Source: Ursus arctos
Lineage: Eukaryota; Chordata; Mammalia; Carnivora; Ursidae
Reading direction: 5' to 3'
Length of the DNA: 64,000 nucleotides
Assembly: GCF_023065955.2 (NCBI RefSeq)
Contig: NW_026622763.1
Span: 78,659,299 to 78,723,298, forward strand
Shown here: piece by piece, positions 49,601 through 61,363 of the stretch
Layout of the letters: every line of letters begins with the position of its first letter
Numbering within the stretch: the stretch's first letter is position 1
Notes under the pieces: model-generated
What the model was told of the DNA's origin: nothing
What the model saw: only the letters and a program-made list of their open reading frames with translations
Database searches by the model: none
Translations under genes and position numbers: made by a program

Positions 49601-51268
49601 CTCAGTTTCCTCAAAATAGAAAATCTGATACAAAAGGCTGTTATTAACATCAAATCATAAGTTTCATGTAATGCATTTAACACAGTATTCAATGCATGAG
49701 AAGTTCTCAAGGCTTACAGGTTGTTGTTATTATTTGGAAGCTTTTGAAAGCTTAAATATTGATTTAACTTCCATACCTATTAGAGAGAATTCAGAGAATT
49801 GGCTGAACATTATTCACTTTGAATCTTTGTCTTTCGACTGGGAAATAAGTGCTCTCTAATATTCAATTAACAGAGGCTCTTGCCCTGCTTTTCTCATCCT
49901 TCTCCTTGGTCCATTGCGGGACATTTGCCAACCATGCTCAACCCCCATGTTTTTCTATGCATTCATTTATCTCATTGAGCTTCTAATATGTTCCAGGTCC
50001 TGGGATGATTTAGGTGACCACACTATAGTACTTATCCTTGTGAAGCTCATGTTTAAATGAGGAAGACAGACAAAATAATTATGGTCTAAACTGATATGCA
50101 TTATAAATATATTGGTGTAAACTAAGTGTTGTTGAGAGTATAGAGATAGGAGTCTTGGAGGTCTCAGGGACCAATTAAAAATGGTTCTTAAAGAATGAAT
50201 GGAGAAAAAATGAATGGGGGTCTCTAGGAAGATAAAAAAGCACTGGGATATTCTAATTTATGGGAATAGTTTAAGGACGTGAGAAGAATGGCCAAAAAGT
50301 TTAGTATGGCTTGAACATATATGGTCCCCAGATGGTAAAAGAAGTTTGTGTCATGCTAAGACAATTGATTTTTTTACCTCATAAGCCACAATCTAATAGG
50401 GACTTTAAGCTGGGGAGTGAAATGCTTTTTAGAGACAAAATTTTGGGAATAGCATGGAGGATGGACTTGAAAGGGAAAGAATGCTCTTGAGAAGGTCAGT
50501 CAAAGCTTCCACAGATGAGGGAAGATACAAAAAGGTCCCAAATTGGCAATAGGAATAGAGAAAAGCACCTGAATTCAAGAGATATCTTTGAGCTAGAGTC
50601 AACCGGACTTGGTGGCCAACTGGATCGGGAGTTAGGGAGAAGGGTCAGACCAGTGACTCCCTTAAATGACGAGGTTTGAGTTTGGGAGTGAATATTGAGT
50701 TTAGGTCGGAAATGCTACTCTTGCTCATCAGAAGAAACCAGATAGAGATGTTAAAGGAAATTGGAAATAAGGCATGGGAGCCAAGAGAAGGGGTGGCTGA
50801 GATAAAGGTGTGGGTTACTGGAGTAGAGATGAGAGCTGGAGCCTTAAATGTAACAAGTTCACCCAGCCAGTGCCTTGTCTATGTGCCCAAAGGGCTTTAC
50901 ACAGCTGGTGAGGGATGGGAAATAATATGGATATTCTTGGGTGCCAATAAAATTCTTTCTCCTTCCCTTTCTGTGGAAGAGACTTGGGTTCATTTAATCT
51001 CCTGTGATTTCCCTGGTGGGACAGTTTCAAATCAATGACAATGAATTAACTAACAAAGTAACTTATTTGCAAATTAACTACTTCATGAATATTGCTACAG
51101 AGTTTTATAACCTATTTGGCATTCTTCCATTTTCACAAAGAAAGTTTTCACTAGAAGAAAATCAATCTTCCATTTTTTTTATTATATAATAAGATGCATA
51201 TCTTAGAGCAAGAAGGATTGTTTTATTCCCCCTCTAAAGTTTCTTGGCGAGTAAAAACAGTTCACACA

Positions 51269-51315
<47 letters not shown>

Positions 51316-54300
51316 CTTTTGGCTTTTTTATTTTCTCCTTCGCATTTTTTGTCTTTCTTTTCTACAAATGTTCAGAATTTAGATCAGATTGGGCACCTGG
51401 GTGGCTCAGCTGGTGAAGTGGCTGCCTTTGGCTCAGGTCATGATCCCAGAGCCCCAGGATCAAGTCCACAATCTGGCTCCCTGCTGAGCGGGGAGTCTGC
51501 TTCTCCCTCTGGCCCTTACCTCTCTTGTGCTTTCTCTCTCTCTCTCAAGTAAATAAATAAATAAAATCTTAAAATAAAAAAAAACAACTTAGATCAGATT
51601 GGGCTTATTTTGCCTACCCTCCCTACTGACTTTAATCACTTCTTTAGAATATGGATGCCTTTGAATAGTAATGTAAGTATAGAAATGATGCATGTATAAA
51701 AATCTAAGTTTAAGCCAGTAGACTTATAAGAAATGACAACGCTTTTATGAAAGGTGAAAAAAAGTGGTAAATGCAGATTTTTTTAAAAGCCAAAATTTCT
51801 TAGCGAAAGATCAAATGTAACAAAACCTAAATAAACATTGCAATTTTTAGAACTTCACCTTTTATGTCACATTCACGTGCTGTGCTAAGCTAAAGGTTAT
51901 TGTTTGATTACAGAAAATATGTTTAATAAGCACTATTAATAATTGCAAACTCAGGAGATCTTATCTTTCTATCACTCTGAGACCTTTGTGGAGGTTTGTG
52001 GCTAGAAGTCTGAGTTAAGGAGAGTGAAGTCAAACTGCTGATTAGTCTCACACCCTCGGCAATTGTGTGGGTTTTCTAACATGTTTTTGCCAAAAGATTT
52101 TCAATCTTTATAAACAACTGCTTATAAAGTGTCCTGGCAGGATGGATTCTAGCAAGACCACCTTACACTGAAGAAATGGAATAGTTTAGATATTAAAAGA
52201 ACCAATTTACAAATAAGCTCTTCTGAGCCACAGTACAATTCTCAGGTGAATGATCTTTCCTTCCAATTTTGTTTTGTTTTGTTTTGTTTTTTAACAGCCC
52301 CCATGCTGCCCTTACCCTGGGGATACGAATATTCTTTATGTCCCTTAAACAATTCGAAAACCTAAAGAAATCACCTAATATAAAGACTCTGAATTTACTC
52401 TTGAAAACATTAGTCTACTGACATCAAGAGTAATGTTATAAAAATCATAGTTAGCAGCAGTTAACAGGTTTGAAACTCTATTGGGAAGGTGGTACCCTTT
52501 AGACATGGTAGTCAATGTGATTAAGAAGACATAGTACTCATAATCTAGGAGTACCCACAAGAAGTACATAGATATGGTAGCAAAACAAAAACTAATACTT
52601 ATTATTCAGATTTTAAGACCCATCACCAAGATTCAAAAGAACATATTTTTATTGTGTTTTTAATAATGTATTAAATGCTACAAGATATAGCATGGTATTT
52701 TATCACAAGTCACTAACATGCTGTGGTTATGAAACATCTGGATATATTGGAAAAATCATTGGTTCAGGGGCCCCTGTTGCGGCCATACATTGGGGGATTT
52801 AAGAAGTATGCACTCTGGAGGATCTAAATAATCAACCAGGCTTAAACTTGTCCTTTCCTCTCTAGACAAAAATAGTCAAGAGAATCGTCAATCATCTAAA
52901 CAAGTCTTTATGAACCTAGTGTATATCTACAGATAAAGAACCTGTTTCTTTGAAGCTCAGACAGAATTTTTATTAGAATCTGACATTCCATTTCAGGGGA
53001 TTGATTGATTGATTATGCATTTTGCTTGATTATACATTTGCACGTACTTGTTTCCAGAAGAAAGACAACATGGCATAGCTAATCATGGGTTCATGTCCCA
53101 GCTATGAGCTGTGTAATCCTGGGCAAGATACTTACTTTTCTGCTCCCAGTCTAGCTTGGTGAGTGTAAATATGAAATGAAAGGCCTAACTGGATCATTTC
53201 TAAGAGCCTTTTGGTTTTTACATCATATATTCTATTCATCTCCCCAGATTTATAACATCACTGAGATCTACATATTTATTCGTTCATCTATCCATCCTTC
53301 CAGTAAATACTTATTATGACTTACTACAGACTAGGTGCTATTGTAGGTGCTTTGGATGGACTGATGAATAAGATCAACAAGGTGCCTGATTTTAAAGCTG
53401 ATGTTATAATGGGGTAGCCAGACAATGAACAAGTAAATAAAAACCCAGATAATTTCAGACAATGATAAATACTTTCTCTCCAGTAATATGATAGAAAATG
53501 ACATAGGGGTGTACTTTGGATTGAATGGTCAATGGTCACTGAAGAAGTTAAGAAGCAGTCATGTGAAGATCTGAGAGAACACCCTGGGTGAAAAACCAAC
53601 AAATTCAAAGTCCAGGGGACTAGTTGCTTGTGTTTGAGGAATAGAAAGAAGAGCAGGATAGCTGCAATATAGTGAATGACTGGTATAAAATGGTGTTAGA
53701 CAGGTAGGTAGGTCATGTGGGTCATGGAAACCAGGCTAAGGAGTTGAATTTTATTCTAAGTGAGATGTATGTTTTATAAGCAGGGCGATGACACTATCTG
53801 TGAATGTTATAAGATCGTTCTGGCTTCCCTGAGGAGAATAAATGGTAAATGGGCAGGAGTGAGAGTCGAAAATTAGGAGCCTCTTGTAGTCCTACAGAGA
53901 GATGATGCTGGTTTGGCGCATTTGAAGTTTAGGTGCAGGAGTAGTAGATAGACTCTATCAGACACAAAACAGAGGTGCAGAAAATTAGCCCTTCTTCCTG
54001 TAGACAGATTTTAATAGGATCCTGTAAGAGTCAGTCTGTAGTGGTCATGAAGTATCTAGCTTCATGTGGTTGCCCGCTCCTATCACACGTCCCTTGGTTG
54101 TTGCTAGTTCAACCTTAGATTGAAGCCAGAATCGTCTGCACCCAAGAATTTGTATGACCTCAGACAAATAATCTAACCTGTCTGGGTCTTCAGTAGTCTA
54201 AATAAAAGAATTACACTTGCTGTATAATTTCTAAGTTTACCAGGTCTGATTATTTATGATGCTGGGTGGAAGTTGAATCATGTTATAAGAAATGTGAAGG

Positions 54301-57300
54301 AGAAGGTGTTTATGGGGCTCTGAAATGTGGACAGTGTCTATGAGTACTTATGGGTCCTGGAGATGGAGATGGGATGTTAGGGAGGGTAAGGAACATATCA
54401 AAGACTGTGAGAAGGAATATTTTGGAGGATGATTTTTTTTTAAGATTTTATTTATTTGACAGAGAGAGAGAGTGTGAGTGCACGTGAACATGGGTGCACA
54501 AGCAGGGGGAGTGGCAGAGGGAGAGTCGGAGAAGCACGCTCCCTGCCAAGCAGGGAACCCAAAGCGGGGCTTGATCCCAGGACCCTGCCGAAGGTAGAAT
54601 CTTAACTGACTGAGCCACCAGGCTCCCCATGGAGGATGATTTTATATTAAGAGGTGGTATGTGAAAAAAAAAAATTAAGCTGAGAGAAAGGAGGAGAGAA
54701 CAAGAAGAAAGAGATTGGTGAGGGGGATACTCACAATTTTTAACTGCCAGTATGGCAGAAGAACTGACCAAACAGATCTGATACTCAACCAAAACAAACA
54801 CTGGCTATCAAAATTGGTGCTAGGATACCAGCACTCCTGGTTGAATGTTAGATTTGGAGGGGAGAACATCCAGGGAGGGTGGAGAAAAGATTCTAGCTGT
54901 TTCTGCAGTTATAAGAAACTAATATATTCAGGTTATCCTTACATTGTTGGCCCATCCACTAAATGTTTTAGCCATGGTTATAGGGATGATCTCTTTTTGA
55001 TACTATTTTTTCACATGTCATCAAAGGCTAAGGAGCGTTTGTAATTAGGCATTTTAGCATATCTGTTCTACAGGTGCCAAGGTAATTATGAAGTAATTGA
55101 TTCAATATCATACCTGACTCCTTTAATTGAAAACATTCAAATTGCAGACTTGAGTTGTCAAATGGTTTTCCAGATGAAAACCTGAAGCATTGGGTATGTA
55201 GAGACATAAGTCAGGTGTCTTATCACTACATTTCATAAAAAAAGCTCACCTGGGAAGCTTTTATTTTTTTTAAATTTTAGAGAGATTTTGTTATTCATTT
55301 GAGACAGAGAGATACAGAGAGAGAGCACGAGCAGGGGGAGGGGCAGAGGGAGAGGGAGGAGCAGATTCCCTGCTGAGCTGGGAGCCCAACGTGGGTCTCA
55401 ATCCCAGGACCTGGGATCTGATCTGAGCCTAAGGCAGATGCTTAACCACCTGAGCCACCCAGGCACCCCTCACCAGGGAATTTTTTAGATTAAATATGAA
55501 AAAATGAACAAGTCACAGTGTCCAGCAGAAATGACACTTTGGAATCCCCAGTTACTCCTTTAATGTCAACGGCTCACGTCCTTGGAACTATCACTTAAGA
55601 AAAACTTAGGTGGTCTTCTTAGCCCTACCTAAATACTTTTACAGGCAATGTGAATGTCTCATTCATTTTCATTTCTCTTGACTTCTTGGAATACCCCAGT
55701 AAGATGCTGGGACAGAGAGATATTTTGATCCTAGATCCCTAGAGAGTAAATGTTGGAAAGAATTTTATGTTTTGGTCTTACTTCTTTGTTTCACAGATGA
55801 AGAGGCTGAAGTCCAGAAGGGTATCAGGGTCACAGACTGACTAATGGCAAGACCAGAATTTTCCTCTCGTTTCCTTGGGAATCACTGCGTTGTACTTTCA
55901 CCACTCTGCCTGCTGACTATTACATTTCATCTTGTGTTGGGTTACGGGTCATAGTGTGGGCACGGCGGAGAAGGGAAGCTGCTGACAAAACATCTTCAGA
56001 AACATAAGGCAGTGCATCTCTATGTGTTTACATGGTGGCCACCGTCACTTTTGCTCCAAGATCTCTTTGTGGTTTACTCGCTGTCATTCTAAAGTCCTTG
56101 GGAAATGTGCTCTGAACATTTCTAAAGAAACTGAGAACGAACCCACTGATTTTATCATTGGCAGCAGACTATAGAGGCATAAACATCAGAACAATAGTCA
56201 TGCAACATAATTTACTTTCAGATAAATAAGTCCCCAAGCAAAAACACCTGTCTTTTGAATCTGATGCAGACTACACTATGCTCGTGCTATCAGTCTTCCT
56301 TTTTGCCTTTTGCCTACATTGTTTGCTCTATTTTTAAAATGAAACAAGCATAATTTTCCTTCTGCGTTTTTAATTTTGTATTCCAGAACAAAACATCTAT
56401 ACAGAAAAACGAACACAAATGTACAATTTAATGAGTCATTATAAGGCATACTAACTTACTCCCATAATCACCACAGCTCAAGAAATAAAACATCGTCACC
56501 CAGAAGATTTTCCACCCCTGCGTTTTCCTTCCCGATTCCAACACTTCCTTCCCTTTACCCCAGATCATTAGACTGCATTTTGTGATGTCCCTCTAGGTTA
56601 TAGATTTTTTCTATTCTTTTAGTCATTGTGCAAGAAATAACTTGCATGCTTCACTTACTGAAGTTTCTCGTTACATATGCCTTTACTATTTTTCACTTAA
56701 CTTTTTATCGTTAATGATGAGACATCACCTGTTGGCCTAATAGTTCCTTCTTTGAAGGGAATCAGTCTTTTTTCTATGGAGGCTCTTAGGACTTTCATTA
56801 TGATATGTCTAGATGTGCATATTTAAAAAATTTGCTTGTGATTTGTTGGGATTCTTAAATCTGGATGAGGACTGCATTTCAAATGATTTTTCCAACCTAA
56901 TTTTCTAGTTCACCAATTCTCTCTTTAGCTCTAATATGCTTTGAACCTATCCATTGAATTTTTAATCATGGTTACTATGGTTTTTTGCCAGTTCTAGTTT
57001 ATTCTTTTTCAAATTGCTTGCTTTTTTTTTTTTTTTTAGTTTCCTGTGCTTTGCAGATGTTATTACAAGTTTGTCTTTTATTGCCTTAAATGCAGTAAGC
57101 TCAATTGTTTATTTTGGGGATCTGATAATTCAAATGTATGATTTTGGGGGGGTTATTTCTGTAGTCTGTTTTTCTATTGTTCTGTTTCCCCGCATGTCAT
57201 TGTTTTTAAATATTATTTGCAGATAAGATTTGAGGCCTAGGATGTAAATCTTTTCTTTCTGGAATAGTTGCATTTTTACTCTCAAAAGCTCAAGGGTAAT

Positions 57301-60300
57301 AATAATCCAAAATTACTTTAAACAAAATTCAAGGATTTAGGTTTTCTGGACCATTGCAGTGATTTGAAGGTGAGCTATAAGCTGCATGAGGGCTGGTTTT
57401 CTTTTGGTTTAACTGGAGTCCAGGAAGGGAACCCTTTGAGATCCCAACTTATTGAGGAGAGGCTCTTCTAGATTTCTTGCTTTGCAGACTCTGGGAGTTG
57501 AGACATAGAAACAAAAGCTTGAACCTGGCAAAACAGTAAAAGCTCTCAGAGTAAAAGCAACTTCTGAGCTCTGCTCATCTCTCTGGGTGTTCTGGTTCTT
57601 CAAATTTAACCTACGAATTTCTCCTCTTTGTGAAACTTCATTAAGCGTTTTAACAATATTTTTAGACCTTTTGTTCAGCATTTTTGGTTGTTTGGGTGTG
57701 GGAATTTGTTTGAATCTGGACTGCCATAACTGAAAAACTAGAACACTTGTACAGATTTTCCCAATCAAATCCCCAAGTAGAAAATCTATTTCCCTTGTAA
57801 TATGAGAGCCATAAATTAAAGCCTACAGATATTAAGGAAAATAACTGTGCTAAATCTTAAATAAAATCAAGGCAACTAGTGCAAGCATCCATGAATGAAT
57901 GAATCCACCTGCCTAATGCTCGTCCTCTCACAAATGGGGCTTCTTTCAGAAAGCAGCATGGCAATACATAGTGTTATAACCATGTTTGAACATTTTGGCC
58001 ACATGTCATAAAAGCAAAATGCTAAAAATAACCATAATATTCAACATTAGTGGAATGCTTTAACAAATCATATATTAATACTATGTCCTAATATATAGTC
58101 ATTAAAAAGAATATTATGTAAAAAATGGAAATTTTATACCATTAAATGGCAATAGCAGAACACAAAGTAATATGTTTGCTATATAAAGCTTATATCTAGA
58201 ATGTAAAGGGCAAATATGCACAAAAGCATTTCTATTTCACTGTAGGGCAGGCAAGTTTTTTTTCCTTAAACATTCATTATATTTGTTATATACTCTTTTC
58301 AAGAATAAAGACAGAGATTTCAAAACATAAGCAAAAAACTGTCATGCTAATAATTTTCCCAAACAATTTCAGTGAGAAACTTTTATATTAAAGAAAAAGA
58401 ACAAAGGAAAGCAGAGAGCAGTTTGAACTTATAACTCAGTAACTCAGAATATGCAACTAGGCTAAAACCTTTTCCATTTTTTTTCCATGTGTTCCCTATG
58501 TAACTTTCAAAAACACCTTTGGCTTCCAATAAGCTTAAAATTTATTGAAAAAAAAAAAAAGAAGAAGAAAAAGTAGACAAAAATCTGGGGCCTTACTGTC
58601 ATCAGACCTTGATTCAATTCTCAATGGATCAGGTTGAGAGAAGACATATTTCTATCATTCGAAAACGATTCATGTGTTGTTTTACTCTCTGGCAGGAGGG
58701 TATAATGTAATCATTCATTTTTAGTCTGAGCTATTTTTCACTTTTTAATGTTTTCCTAAACTACATTATTTCCCAAATCTTATCCCACATCTCCCTTTGT
58801 TTGACTAAGTGCTAATCTTCCTTCAATTTCAATTTTAACATCAAAAGGGCATTATTTGATTCTATAAACAAAAATAGAACCCACCCCCACCACTTTTATT
58901 TGAACAGTAGTCCATTGCTAGCACTAATTAGGATGGTTTACTATGTATTTATTTGTTTACCATCCGTCTCTAATATGAAAGGGCAGGCACCATATCTGTC
59001 TTATTATATTATGTAAATATATTATTTAATATATTACATATTATATATTCATATATAACAAGCAAATTTCTGTTTAGGCTTTTTTTCAAGGGCACAGTTT
59101 TATTTTTCGTCATGTTCTTTTGGTTGTGAAATTCTTTCATTTTGGTGTGGTAGAGGTGACTCCATGAAAAGAAGAAATTACTTTTGTATTCAAATACAAT
59201 TATCAGAGTAACATCTTCGTAAAATGTCACTTTTGCTTTGTTTTCTTCTTTTTTATGCAGGAGAAATCAATGATTCTGCCAAGTCTGAGATGTTCATGTT
59301 TCACGATGGAGGTGTACAAATTTTATGCAAATTCAGTGATACTGTCTGGCAATTTAAAATGAAGTTGTGGAAAGGGACGGAAGTACTCTGTGATCTCACT
59401 AAGACAAAGGAAAGTGGAAACACAGAGTCCATCAAGAATCCAAAATCCTGTCAGTCTCAGTTATCCAATGACGGTGTCTCCTTTTTTCTGAATAACTTGG
59501 ACAGTTCTCATGCCAGCTACTACGCCTGCGAACTGTCAATTTTTGATCCTCCTCCTTTTCAAAAAAAGAATATTAGCAGAGAATATTTGAATGTTTATGG
59601 TAAGACATTGTTTTCATCTTTCAGACTTAGAGTACATTTGTGTTTTAACAACTTTTCTCACTAACGAAAACAAGTAAACAAGTATCTTTTGTAGATTTAA
59701 TTTTGATGAAATTGATGGCCATCATTTATTATGAAGGTATGCAAGGGATAACTTACTAATAATAAAAATTCGTATTAATCAGTAATATGCAATTTGATCA
59801 CATAGACTGCTATGTTAGAAATAGATCACGTTGTCTTTAAAATGCATATGCTATTAGAAATCAGGAAAAAAATTAAGACAAATTACCCAAATCCATGGCC
59901 TAATGGCCATTGCCTCTATTCACGTAAAGTTTAAGGCTTTGGTTTGTGGAATGAAATGAGATGATTGAAAATAAGAGTTTTGTACCACTACTATTCCTAT
60001 TTACTTTTCTGCAAAAATATAGACCAAAAAAATCCTATGAACCTCTTTTGTAAACACGTGTGTGCATAGAGTCTTTTAGGTTTTAGCTTTTAAATTCTTG
60101 CTGTAGTACTGAGATGATGTTGTTTACAATTTATTGGATCCCATGATTGTAATGAAGCCAAGCTTCATTTGATTAAATCACTTTTTTAGATTTGGTAAAA
60201 GAACCTGTGATTTTGCACCAAAAGAGGAAATTTGATTCTCTCAGTTTTCCCTTAACATGTCTCTTTTCCAACCCAGAATCACAGACTTGCTGCCAGCTGA

Positions 60301-61320
60301 AGTTCTGGTTACCCATAGGATGTGCAGCTTTTGTTGTTGTCTATATTTTTGGATGCGTATTTCTTTGTTGGCTTACAAAAAAGGTGAGCGATGTCTATTT
60401 CTTCTTGCATTTGCCTTACTGAAGAATATCGGTAGTTATTTACTCATCAAAGCACATATTGCTCTAGCCAGAGTAATTCAATTAACAGACAGACGATTTC
60501 TTTTCCACAAGATATGCCTACTAATTAAACCACTAACTTGGCAGAACAGCTTATTTATTTTACAGCTGCTTCCATCTAAAAAAGGATTTGATGGCTTACA
60601 GAGAGAGCTGTTACTGTTATTATTCAAAAAAGATAAGGGAATCGGGGCCAAGAAAACACAAAAAGGCAGGACGAAGACTGAAACATATAAACAGACGCTT
60701 CTGATTTCTAAAAATTATTACATGCGGGCTGCACATTTGATTTTAAGTTTCCAGAGCCAGGGCAAAGATGAAACAATCAGTTTTATGTTTCCCTCAACTT
60801 GCCAATTAAACAATCAGTGAGAAAGCCTCAAAAGGTGCCAGTAGTAGCGGAGGAGATGGCCAGCTTCTTCCCAAGTTATTAGGATTCTGTTTTTAAAGAA
60901 CGCCAAGGAAAGGTAGGGAGATAACGCAGCAATGACAAAACTATCTCTCTGTCCTGGGGGCTATTCTTTTCAGCCTTTCATAATACAGGTTCTCAACGAA
61001 AGAACTTATGTCATTTGCATATTACGTAAGTATGCTAATATCCAAGTATATCCATAGTGTGATCATTGGCCAGACGGTGGGTATATCTGTGCCAGAAAGG
61101 AATTTGAAAGAAAGAGAAAGAAGGAAGATAGTGAGATATGGCCCATGATCTAAATCTACAGAGGAAAGAACAATAAAAACAAAAATGAGGAAGGAAATTC
61201 GGTAGAAGGCTCTTTATTTAAAGCCCTTTTCATATTGTTCTCCTACTTAGCCACAAGTCGGGAGACTGAGCCGTATCCTAACACATTTGTCACATACCAC
61301 TTCAACCAAGAATAAAACAC

Positions 61321-61363
<43 letters not shown>

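Larger units (their letters stand above)
43648..59260 (+). other. ICOS: ICOS intron 1 (15.6 kb)
   Basis: The intron begins GTAAGTGG and ends TTTTATGCAG. It holds Can-SINEs at 47.5, 51.4, 54.4 and 55.3 kb, L2 and MIR remnants, and the GT microsatellite at 51.27 kb. Stretches 45.4-47.5, 47.8-49.5, 51.6-53.0 and 55.9-59.2 kb are AT-rich with no gene I can support. Parts of 46.6-47.95 and 56.7-57.3 kb read like very old LINE sequence, which I could not assign. No further exon is recognised. Confidence 0.9.

Noticed and set aside
57014..57226. Hydrophobic 70-residue open frame
   Set aside because: A T-rich, LINE-like stretch of ICOS intron 1 translated by chance; no supporting feature.
60257..60820. 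187-residue open frame spanning ICOS exon 3 and intron 3
   Set aside because: It reads exon 3 in a different frame from ICOS and continues through the intron past a good GTGAGC donor. It is a shadow frame.
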